Assembly: GCF_031679605.1 (NCBI RefSeq)
Contig: NZ_CP117522.1
Location: forward strand, 5,952,001 to 6,016,000
Direction of reading: 5' to 3'
Source of the DNA: Streptomyces luomodiensis
GTDB lineage: Bacteria; Actinomycetota; Actinomycetes; Streptomycetales; Streptomycetaceae
Length of the DNA stretch: 64,000 bases
A program made the position numbers and the translations under genes. Below are positions 58,014 to 64,000 of this stretch, one piece after another. Under the pieces are notes generated by a model. The model worked only from the letters and a program-made list of their open reading frames with translations. It was not told where the DNA came from and searched no databases. Each line of letters begins with the position of its first letter. The stretch's first letter is position 1.

Positions 58014-59086
58014 CGTTCCGCCACGGCGGCGGACCGCGCGGTGCCGGTGGGCTCCTCGCCCGCCGCGGCGAGGCGGGCGAGGATGCGGCGCGCGGCCAGG
58101 CCGCCGGTGTCGATGTTGATGCTGAGCTCCTGATAGCCCGCGCGCTCGGTGTCCAGGGCCTGCTGAAGCTGGTTCAGCGCCGCCACGTCCTGGAGCACCA
58201 CCGTCCGGTTGAAGTCATGGAGGAAGGTGGTCACCTCCTCGTCGTCCTGTGCGAAGTCCCGTGAGACGGCCCAGAAGTCGTACACATGGCGGTCGGTGGA
58301 CGGGGTGATGGCGTAGGTGATCTCCACATGGAAGGCGTTCGGATCGGAGCCGTCCGGTTCCGGCACCACCCCGACCGGGGCGATCCGGCTGTGCAGCAGA
58401 TACAGACAGGGCGCGTGGTACTCGATGTCCTGCCAGCGGGTGATACGGCCGTCGATCCCGGTGGAGCGGGCGTAGAAGGGCGGACACTCGGCGTCGTCCA
58501 TGTGGCGGCTGACCCGTACGACGCCCGCGCCCTCGTCGACCTCCGTGGTGATCGGGGTCTCGGCGACCTCGGGGGTGCCGATGTAGCCGCCGTGCAGATA
58601 GGTCTCGTGGGACAGATCCATCAGATTGTCGACGAGCAGGCCGTAGTCGGCGTCGATCGGCTCCATGCCACCCACGGTCGTCCAGCGCGGATCGGCCAGC
58701 CAGGGCGCGCGCGGCACCGAACGGGCGTCGGCGAGCTCCGGGTCGCCGATCCACACCCACACCAGCGAGTCCTGTTCGACGACGGGGTAGGAGCGGACCC
58801 GGGCGGTGCGCGGGACGCGCTTCTGGCCCGGTACGAACACGCAGGTGCCGCCGGTGTCGTAGGTGAAGCCGTGGTAGCCGCAGACGACCGTGTCACCGTC
58901 CAGACGGCCGGCGGTGAGCGGATAGCGGCGGTGCACACAGCGGTCGGCGAGCGCGACGACCCTGTCGTCGGACTCGGTGCGGTAGAAGGCGATGGGCTCG
59001 TTCAGGATGGTGCGCCCCAGCAGCTCACGGCCGATCTCGCGGCCGTAGGCGGCGACGTACCACTGGTTCCTCGCGAAGGCGGTCAT
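58010..59086 (-). CDS. Rieske non-haem iron aromatic oxygenase (vanillate O-demethylase-like)
   Basis: 358 aa from ATG 59086 (GTG 59113 possible). Rieske centre CVHRRYPLTAGRLDGDTVVCGYHGF (CxH...CxxH); mononuclear iron motif VDNLMDLSHETYLHGGYIG (N-x-x-D-x-x-H-x(4)-H). Layout and length fit class IA oxygenases such as VanA and other O-demethylases. Substrate unknown: an aromatic methyl ether or related ring compound. First gene of a three-gene coupled operon. The TetR gene at 59843 may regulate it, though small membrane-protein genes lie between. Confidence 0.85.
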   Translation of the reverse strand: MTAFARNQWYVAAYGREIGRELLGRTILNEPIAFYRTESDDRVVALADRCVHRRYPLTAGRLDGDTVVCGYHGFTYDTGGTCVFVPGQKRVPRTARVRSYPVVEQDSLVWVWIGDPELADARSVPRAPWLADPRWTTVGGMEPIDADYGLLVDNLMDLSHETYLHGGYIGTPEVAETPITTEVDEGAGVVRVSRHMDDAECPPFYARSTGIDGRITRWQDIEYHAPCLYLLHSRIAPVGVVPEPDGSDPNAFHVEITYAITPSTDRHVYDFWAVSRDFAQDDEEVTTFLHDFNRTVVLQDVAALNQLQQALDTERAGYQELSINIDTGGLAARRILARLAAAGEEPTGTARSAAVAER

Positions 59087-59222
59087 GCGTGCCAGCGTGG
59101 TGACGCCCGTCACGCATGGGCAACGGCCCTTCCGCTGAGTGGAAGGGCCGCTGAGCCGAAGGGCCGCTGGGCGGACGGGCCGCGCGGGGTGGTGTCGGCG
59201 CCGGGGCGCCGGGCGGGGCGGG

Positions 59223-59501
59223 TCAGCCGCCGAACTGCCAGAAGACGGAGTGGTTCAGCGTCAGCAGGACGATGAGCAGGACCACGTCCGCGATGCCGAG
59301 CGTGATGCCGAGCAGCGCCCGGCCCTTGCGGGCGGTCTCCCGGGCGATCGCGAGCGTCCCCAGGACGATCGCGCAGGGCCCGAAGACCGCGTTGAAGAGC
59401 AGCAGGCCGATCAGGCCGAGCACGAAGGAGGCGACGGCCATGCCGTCGGCGTCCCTGCGCGCCCTGGCCGGTGAGATGCGGGACGGTGCGGTGAGTGCCA
59501 T
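59223..59501 (-). CDS. DUF4190-type small membrane protein
   Basis: 92 aa. After a short polar N terminus, two or three helices: GMAVASFVLGLIGLLLFNAVFGPCAIVLGTLAIARETARKGRALLGITLGIADVVLLIVLLTLN. The A-x-x-S-x-x-x-G...G-x-x-A pattern fits the DUF4190 family. No known function. Next to another small membrane protein (7-bp gap) and possibly co-transcribed with it. Confidence 0.7.
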   Translation of the reverse strand: MALTAPSRISPARARRDADGMAVASFVLGLIGLLLFNAVFGPCAIVLGTLAIARETARKGRALLGITLGIADVVLLIVLLTLNHSVFWQFGG

Positions 59502-59508
59502 GGGTGAC

Positions 59509-59664
59509 TCAGCTCCCCTTGTGCCCGATGCGTTCGCGGATGAAGAAGATGAGCAGCCAGGCGCCGATGACGCCCGCTGCGGCCAGGAAGAGGGGGAGCG
59601 GGGTGTGCGCCGCCGCCCCCAGCAGGACCCCCATCAGGGCGAGTGCCGCGACGATGAAGAGCAT
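59509..59664 (-). CDS. Small two-helix membrane protein
   Basis: 51 aa: MLFIVAALALMGVLLGAAAH, then TPLPLFLAAAGVIGAWLLIF ending FIRERIGHKGS. Two membrane helices. GAGAGAGG before the ATG at 59664 supports this start over the longer frame to 59769. Function unknown. Confidence 0.55.
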   Translation of the reverse strand: MLFIVAALALMGVLLGAAAHTPLPLFLAAAGVIGAWLLIFFIRERIGHKGS

Positions 59665-59751
59665 CTGTGCCTCTCTCGAAGTGACGATCCGGATGCGGTT
59701 GGCGTGCGAGTGGTCGTGTCGTGCGGTGAACGGTCGGTCGCTCGTGATTCG

Positions 59752-59779
59752 GTGAACAGTTGGAATCACAAGTGTTCAC
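59752..59779. promoter_or_regulatory. Inverted repeat GTGAACA-N14-TGTTCAC, operator candidate
   Basis: Perfect 7-bp arms in the divergent region between the small membrane-protein genes and the TetR gene. A further GGTGAAC half-site lies at about 59725. The same AACA/TGTT core recurs at 59818-59835. Confidence 0.6.
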
Positions 59780-59817
59780 TGAGTTCTAGAGTACCCCGCC
59801 GGGGCCTGGAAAAAATC

Positions 59818-59835
59818 AGCGAACAGCTGTTTACT
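59818..59835. promoter_or_regulatory. Near-palindrome with AACAGCTGTT core next to TetR start
   Basis: AGCGAACAGCTGTTTACT, 14 of 18 positions symmetrical, 8 bp upstream of the TetR ATG. Shares the GAACA half-site with 59752-59779, so likely autoregulatory. Confidence 0.6.
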
Positions 59836-59842
59836 GAATGAT

Positions 59843-60619
59843 ATGAGTCACACGCCCGGGGTCCGGCAGGCCCAGAAGGAGAAGACCCGGCGCGCCCTGA
59901 TGGACGCGGCGTTGCGGCTGCTGGAGGACCAGAGCCTGAGCAGCCTGGGGCTGCGGGAGGTCACCCGGGCGGTGGGGGTGGCGCCGGCCGCCTTCTACCG
60001 GCACTTCCGGGATCTGAGCGATCTCGGTGTCGCGCTGGTCGAGGAGTGCCTGGGCAGTCTGCACCACATGATCCGCGCGATACTCGCCGGTCAGGACGGT
60101 GACGAGGAGCGGATCGACGCCACCGTCGAGGCGGTCGCCGAGCATGTCCGCCGCTATCCCGCCCATATCCGCTTCATCGCGCGTGAGCGGCACGGCGGGG
60201 TGCGTGCCGTACGGGAGGCCATCGCCGCCGAGCTGGACCGGTTCGCCGACGAGGTGGCCGCCGCCTTCGTCCCGCAGCTCTCGCCGGAGAGCTGGCCGCC
60301 GGAGGATGTCCGGATGCTCGCGGAGCTGTATGTGGACCACATGGTGATGACGGCGACGGCGTTCCTGGAGGCCCAGGCGGGTCACGGGGAGGCCCAGGCG
60401 GGTCACGGGGAGGCCCAGGCGGGTCACGGGGAGGCCCAGGCGGGTCACGGGGAGGCCCAAGCGGATCATGGGGAGGCTCGAGCGGATCAGGGGGAGGTCC
60501 AGGCGCGTCAGGAGGATGCCCGGTCCGGCCGTGCGGAGGACGAGCGGCGGGTGGCCGACACCGCGCGCAAACAGCTGCTGCTGATCAGCCTCGGGCGCCG
60601 CCACTGGCGCGACGGGTGA
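59843..60619 (+). CDS. TetR-family regulator with internal 7-residue repeat
   Basis: 258 aa. HTH: RQAQKEKTRRALMDAALRLLEDQSLSSLGLREVTRAVGVAPAAFYRHFRDLSDLGVALVEE, close to FabR-type fatty-acid regulators. Residues ~176-224 are a tandem repeat EAQAGHG (four perfect 21-bp units then three diverged) inserted between the ligand domain and a C-terminal helix RVADTARKQLLLISLGRRH. Its 3' end overlaps the convergent protease gene by 35 bp. Probably autoregulated through the repeats at 59752 and 59818; other targets may include the divergent membrane genes. Confidence 0.83.
   Translation: MSHTPGVRQAQKEKTRRALMDAALRLLEDQSLSSLGLREVTRAVGVAPAAFYRHFRDLSDLGVALVEECLGSLHHMIRAILAGQDGDEERIDATVEAVAEHVRRYPAHIRFIARERHGGVRAVREAIAAELDRFADEVAAAFVPQLSPESWPPEDVRMLAELYVDHMVMTATAFLEAQAGHGEAQAGHGEAQAGHGEAQAGHGEAQADHGEARADQGEVQARQEDARSGRAEDERRVADTARKQLLLISLGRRHWRDG
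60368..60514 (+). repeat. 21-bp coding tandem repeat in TetR gene
   Basis: Seven units beginning GAGGCCCAGGCGGGTCACGG; the first four are identical, the last three diverge (GCGGATCATGG and so on). Identity of the first units suggests recent expansion. Confidence 0.9.
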
Positions 60620-61916
60620 TCTCCACGAGGTAGTCACCGGCCGCGTCCTGGCCGGTCACGCGGACGCGCACCCGTATGCCGTTCGCCTCCGCGCCGAAGG
60701 TCTCGCCGGGTGCGTAGGGCGCGTCGCTGAGTCCGGGGTGGACATTGCGTTCCCGGGTGCAGCCGTGGCCGTGCGGGGTGGAGTCCATGACGGTGATGGG
60801 GCCGCCGCCGGAGTCGACCCCGGTGTCCACCCGGGAGATCAGCACACCCGGCTTGCATATGCCCTCGTCGTTGCCGCCGTCTGCCCGCGCCTCGATCGCG
60901 TAGCCGGTGGTCGGCGAGACGGGGACGAAGACGAGTTTGGTCCCCTCCGGCCCGCCCAGCGGGGACAGGGAGTGCGCGAAGACCCCGGAGCGGGCGGCGC
61001 AGGCGATCTGTCGCGGGCCGAGCCAGCCGAGCTTCCACTTGTGCCAGGCCATCAGGTCGTTGCCGGCGCCCCAGTCCTCGGACATCACGTCCCAGTGGCC
61101 GGCCTTGTCGCCGCCGTCCCGGGTGTAGAGGTCGGGCAGCCCGAAGACGTGGCCGTTCTCATGCGGCAGGACGCGGAAGCCGGTGTGGCGCAGCGAGCCG
61201 GAGCCGTCGTCCTGGCGGCTGTAGACGAACGAGACGTTGGCCAGCGGAACGCCGTCGGCGGTCGGGGCCTGCTGGTTGGCGGCGTAGGTGACGGACAGTA
61301 CGGCATGTGCGGCGGGCGGCCCCGCGTTCGGAGTGACCAGGACGTTCACCAGGTCGTAGCGGCGGAAGTCCACCTTGGGGTCGGCGGCCTCGGCGATGTC
61401 GGCGACCAGTTTGCGATAGCCCGGATCGAAGGGGCTGCCGCGTTTGATGCCGTACGCGCGGAACGAGCGCGGCATCCGCAGCCAGTGGGTGATCGGCATC
61501 TCGGGGCGGTAGTCCAGCCGTCCGTACGAGCTCTGCGCGAACCACCGGGTGGTCTGGGGGAAGAACTCCTCGAACCGCTGGCGGGCGGTGCCCTGGCCGT
61601 GGACGTCCGGGAAGTCGATCATGAGGTTGAGGGCGTGGACCGTGCCGGTGCTGCGGCTGTAGCCGCGGCCGGTGGGGATGCCTTCGGACATCTGCAGCCC
61701 CGGCCCGGGGCCGAGGGCGCAGGGGGTGAGCGAGCCGAGGGCCGGTCGCGCGGAGGGCGCCGGGGCCAGCTCGGGGGGTGCGGGGGGTCCGGGACGCGGA
61801 GTCGCCGCCGGGGTGACCACCGCCACCGTGAGTACGGCGGCAGTGGCGAACGCGCCGCCTCGGCGGGGCCGGCGTATTCGTATGCGGGAGCGGGTGGTCC
61901 CATGCGTCTGGTTCAT
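60585..61916 (-). CDS. Secreted M6-type metalloprotease
   Basis: 443 aa. The N terminus MNQTHGTTRSRIRIRRPRRG then GAFATAAVLTVAVVTPAATP is a signal sequence, followed by a Pro/Ala linker. VHALNLMIDFPD, FDPGYRKLVADIAEAADPKVDF and the zinc motif VLPHENGHVFGLPDLY (HExxH...) with GHWDVMSEDWGAGND (Met-turn) match the M6 / immune-inhibitor-A group of metallopeptidases. The C-terminal beta domain follows. Likely an extracellular protease. Overlaps the TetR gene tail by 35 bp in convergent orientation. Confidence 0.82.
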   Translation of the reverse strand: MNQTHGTTRSRIRIRRPRRGGAFATAAVLTVAVVTPAATPRPGPPAPPELAPAPSARPALGSLTPCALGPGPGLQMSEGIPTGRGYSRSTGTVHALNLMIDFPDVHGQGTARQRFEEFFPQTTRWFAQSSYGRLDYRPEMPITHWLRMPRSFRAYGIKRGSPFDPGYRKLVADIAEAADPKVDFRRYDLVNVLVTPNAGPPAAHAVLSVTYAANQQAPTADGVPLANVSFVYSRQDDGSGSLRHTGFRVLPHENGHVFGLPDLYTRDGGDKAGHWDVMSEDWGAGNDLMAWHKWKLGWLGPRQIACAARSGVFAHSLSPLGGPEGTKLVFVPVSPTTGYAIEARADGGNDEGICKPGVLISRVDTGVDSGGGPITVMDSTPHGHGCTRERNVHPGLSDAPYAPGETFGAEANGIRVRVRVTGQDAAGDYLVEITRRASGGARG

Positions 61917-62050
61917 TGCCGACCACGGTGTGCCGACGCGGGCCGGGGCGCCCGTGGGGGGCCGCCGGGCGGGGGAATCAGCTGCTCCGTCGGGGTGATG
62001 GAGGGCGCCGGACAGGTGTGAGGCAGGTCACCTGCGGACGCAGAAATTCC

Positions 62051-62104
62051 GGGGAGTGATTCCCCGTTTAACCGAGTGATCGCGCAAACGGGGACTGAAT
62101 CCCC
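62051..62104. promoter_or_regulatory. Two copies of GGGGA-N5-TCCCC, 39 bp apart
   Basis: Perfect inverted repeats at 62051-62065 and 62090-62104; between them CCCCGTTT (62062-62069) and AAACGGGG (62086-62093) form a further pair. Located between the divergent protease gene and the TetR-MFS genes. Likely operator array of the TetR regulator at 62240. The gene-free gap 61917-62239 contains nothing else recognised. Confidence 0.6.
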
Positions 62105-62239
62105 GGAAAGTTGAACTTCGTCACTTCGCGCCTCATACCTCGTAGCTCATGCCTCGAGGCCGGGGACCTGGCAGCGCCGCCGAGTCACCGGAGAAACCGT
62201 GCGCGCGGATGCCGTACGTACGCAGAAAGGAGTGCTGTC

Positions 62240-62890
62240 ATGACCGCCGATACGACGACCGCGAAGTCCGCACAGCCCCGGCTGCGCGCGGACGCCCTGC
62301 GCAATCGGGAGCGCATCGTCGCGGCCGCCCGTGAGGCGATCGTCGAGTACGGGGCGCACAGCCCCCTCGATGAAATCGCTCGACGGGCGGGAGTCGGCAA
62401 TGCCACTATCTACCGGCACTTCACGGACCGCCGTGAGCTGATCCACCATGTGGCGCTCTCGGTGATGTCCCGCGCCGCCGACCAGGCCGAAACCGCCCTG
62501 GCCGAGGAGGCCGACGCCTTCTCGGCGCTGGGGCGCTTCGTCCACGCCGCGGCGGACGAGCGCATCGGCGCGCTGTGCCTTCTGCTCTCCGACGGCATCG
62601 ACAAGGAGCACCCTGATCTCATCGCCGCCCGCGACCGTCTGACCGCCGAGGTCGAGGCCCTGATGGGGGCCGCGCGAGCCGAGGGGCAACTGCGCGCCGA
62701 CATCGGTGTCGGAGATCTCATGGTCGCGCTCAACCAGCTCACCCGGCCGCTGCCCGGCAGTGTCTGTGTGAACTTCGACGTCTTCGTGCACCGGCATCTG
62801 CAGCTGTTCCTGGACGGTCTGCGGGCCCCGGCGCGCTCCGAACTACCCGGTAAATCCGTGACCTTGGAGGATCTCCAGCGGCGGCCGTGA
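62240..62890 (+). CDS. TetR-family regulator of adjacent efflux gene
   Basis: 216 aa from ATG 62240 after AGAAAGGAG. HTH: RADALRNRERIVAAAREAIVEYGAHSPLDEIARRAGVGNATIYRHFTDRRELIHHVALSV. C-terminal ligand domain typical of drug-responsive TetR proteins (LGRFVHAAADERIGALCLLLSDGIDKEHPDLIAARDRL). Followed 184 bp later by an MFS exporter on the same strand, a classic resistance pair. Confidence 0.85.
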   Translation: MTADTTTAKSAQPRLRADALRNRERIVAAAREAIVEYGAHSPLDEIARRAGVGNATIYRHFTDRRELIHHVALSVMSRAADQAETALAEEADAFSALGRFVHAAADERIGALCLLLSDGIDKEHPDLIAARDRLTAEVEALMGAARAEGQLRADIGVGDLMVALNQLTRPLPGSVCVNFDVFVHRHLQLFLDGLRAPARSELPGKSVTLEDLQRRP

Positions 62891-63074
62891 CGTAGATCGC
62901 ACTCGGCGGCTTCCGTACCACCGCTTATTCCACGCGCGTTCACAAGTCTTCTGTACGTGTGTACGTGCGTTGTCGTCTCTCGCTACCTGTTACCCAACGT
63001 CTTGAGCCGGTCCGATGACGACCGGCCACACTCGTCCCATTTATCACTCTCCGCACCGCTAGGTAGGCCCATCC

Positions 63075-64000
63075 ATGCCTGAAACGGCTTCATACGTGGA
63101 CCCCAGACGCTGGAAAGCGCTGATATTCATCGCTCTGGCCCAGCTGATGGTCGTGCTCGACGCGACCATCGTGAACATCGCGCTGCCCAGCGCCCAGGCC
63201 GATCTCGGCATCTCCGACGGCAACCGGCAGTGGGTCATCACGGCCTACGCCCTCGCCTTCGGCGGACTGCTGCTGTTCGGTGGCCGGATCGCCGACCTGT
63301 GGGGTCGTAAGCAGACCTTCCTCGTCGGTCTCCTCGGCTTCGCGGCCGCCTCGGCCATCGGCGGTGCCGCGCTGAACACCGGCATGCTGCTGGGCGCGCG
63401 TGCGTTGCAGGGTGTGTTCGGCGCGCTGCTCGCCCCCTCGGCGCTCTCGCTGCTCGCGGTGATGTTCACCGACCCCAAGGAGCGCGCCAAGGCGTTCGGC
63501 GTCTTCGGTGCCATCGCGGGTGGTGGCGGTGCCGTCGGCCTGATCCTCGGCGGTGTGCTCACCGAGTACATGGACTGGCGCTGGACCTTCTTCGTGAACA
63601 TCCCGTTCGCCGTCATCGCCGCGGTCGGCGCGATCGCCGTGATCCGCGAGCCGGTGGAGAGCCGCAACTCGTCCCGGCTGGACATCCCCGGTGTGCTCCT
63701 GGCCACCTCGGGTCTGGTCGCGCTGGTCTACGGCTTCACCCGCGCCGAGTCCGACGGCTGGTCCGCGGGTCCGACCGTCGGTCTGTTCATCGCCGCGGCC
63801 GTGCTGCTGATCGCCTTCGTGGCCGTCGAGTCGCGGGTGAGGGCTCCGCTGCTGCCGCTGCGTGTGGTCGCCGACCGGAACCGGGCCGGTGTCTACGCCT
63901 CGCTGGGTCTGGCCGTCATCGGGATGTTCGGCCTATTCCTCTTCCTCACCTACTACATGCAGGTCGTCAAGGGATTCAGCCCGGTCAAGACCGGTTTCGC
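63075..64000 (+). CDS. MFS drug:H+ antiporter (DHA2/EmrB-QacA type), cut by window edge
   Basis: First 308 residues visible. MPETASYVDPRRWKALIFIA, then LAQLMVVLDATIVNIALPSA (motif D1-like LDxTIVNxALP of DHA2 transporters), GGRIADLWGRKQTFLVGL (motif A GxLaDrxGrkxxl), LQGVFGALLAPSALSLL, and GLILGGVLTEYMDWRWTFFVNIPF (motif C region). 14-helix architecture expected. ATG 63075 follows AGGTAGG. Probably exports a toxic compound sensed by the upstream TetR protein. The 3' end lies beyond the window. Confidence 0.9.
   Translation, partial: MPETASYVDPRRWKALIFIALAQLMVVLDATIVNIALPSAQADLGISDGNRQWVITAYALAFGGLLLFGGRIADLWGRKQTFLVGLLGFAAASAIGGAALNTGMLLGARALQGVFGALLAPSALSLLAVMFTDPKERAKAFGVFGAIAGGGGAVGLILGGVLTEYMDWRWTFFVNIPFAVIAAVGAIAVIREPVESRNSSRLDIPGVLLATSGLVALVYGFTRAESDGWSAGPTVGLFIAAAVLLIAFVAVESRVRAPLLPLRVVADRNRAGVYASLGLAVIGMFGLFLFLTYYMQVVKGFSPVKTGF

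Overview
The window is high-GC actinobacterial DNA, almost certainly Streptomyces. The evidence is the strong G/C bias at third codon positions, frequent GTG starts, many operons coupled by ATGA overlaps, a complete desferrioxamine (des) locus with a TTAGGTTAG-type iron box, an Lrp-controlled valine-dehydrogenase-like gene, and runs of XRE/DUF5753 regulators. Sequence quality looks good apart from a few genuine pseudogenes.

Layout. 0-7.1 kb: a divergent accessory cluster. On the minus strand it has an MFS exporter (cut by the window edge), an ornithine/lysine-type N-monooxygenase, a double-OsmC protein and a Cys/Met-metabolism PLP enzyme. On the plus strand it has a PF10014-like 2-oxoglutarate dioxygenase, a GFA-family zinc protein and a MalY/PatB-type C-S lyase. 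I do not recognise this set as a known pathway. 7-18 kb: general genes, namely a GYD protein, an epoxide hydrolase, a secreted tannase-like esterase, an O-methyltransferase, an NAD(P) epimerase, a NarL-type two-component pair, a lipoprotein serine hydrolase and a TauE-type permease. 18-22 kb: an L-carnitine to glycine betaine operon behind an XRE-TetR fusion regulator. 22-33 kb: an LCMT-like methyltransferase, regulators, a pentapeptide-repeat protein, an FG-GAP protein, a cupin, a class IV aminotransferase, a Glu/Leu/Val dehydrogenase with a divergent Lrp regulator, and a p-hydroxybenzoate hydroxylase with an AraC regulator.

33-47.4 kb is a mosaic accessory region. It holds a C39 peptidase coupled to a free-standing MurF C-terminal domain, XRE regulators, a four-gene ATGA-coupled chain, a decayed polymorphic-toxin (REase-fold) end with its probable immunity gene between two 76-bp direct repeats, and a stand-alone class I aminoacyl-tRNA-synthetase-like protein overlapping an ASCH-domain gene. 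A 5.2-kb insertion is bounded by an intact tRNA-Arg(CCT) at 47.4 kb and a truncated copy of that tRNA's 3' half at 42.2 kb. The insertion carries an IS630-family element, a quinone oxidoreductase/TetR pair, a third copy of the IS end, and an AAA ATPase with a DUF234-type nuclease-like tail.

48-56.7 kb is the siderophore locus, transcribed leftward as desE-desF-desA-desB-desC-desD and followed by a darcynin-family gene; an iron box lies upstream of desE. 56.8-59.1 kb is a coupled Rieske oxygenase / small protein / flavodoxin-reductase-type operon, followed by small membrane proteins and a TetR regulator. A secreted M6-type metalloprotease and a TetR-MFS efflux pair (MFS cut by the right edge) close the window.

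A recurring oddity is in-frame tandem duplication at gene ends: an 11-residue array in the XRE-TetR regulator with a stop inside the array, a 7-residue array in a second TetR protein, a degenerate Ala-rich tail on DesC, a 15-bp array running past the reductase stop, and 32/33-bp duplications at the desB-desC junction that create a coupled mini-ORF.
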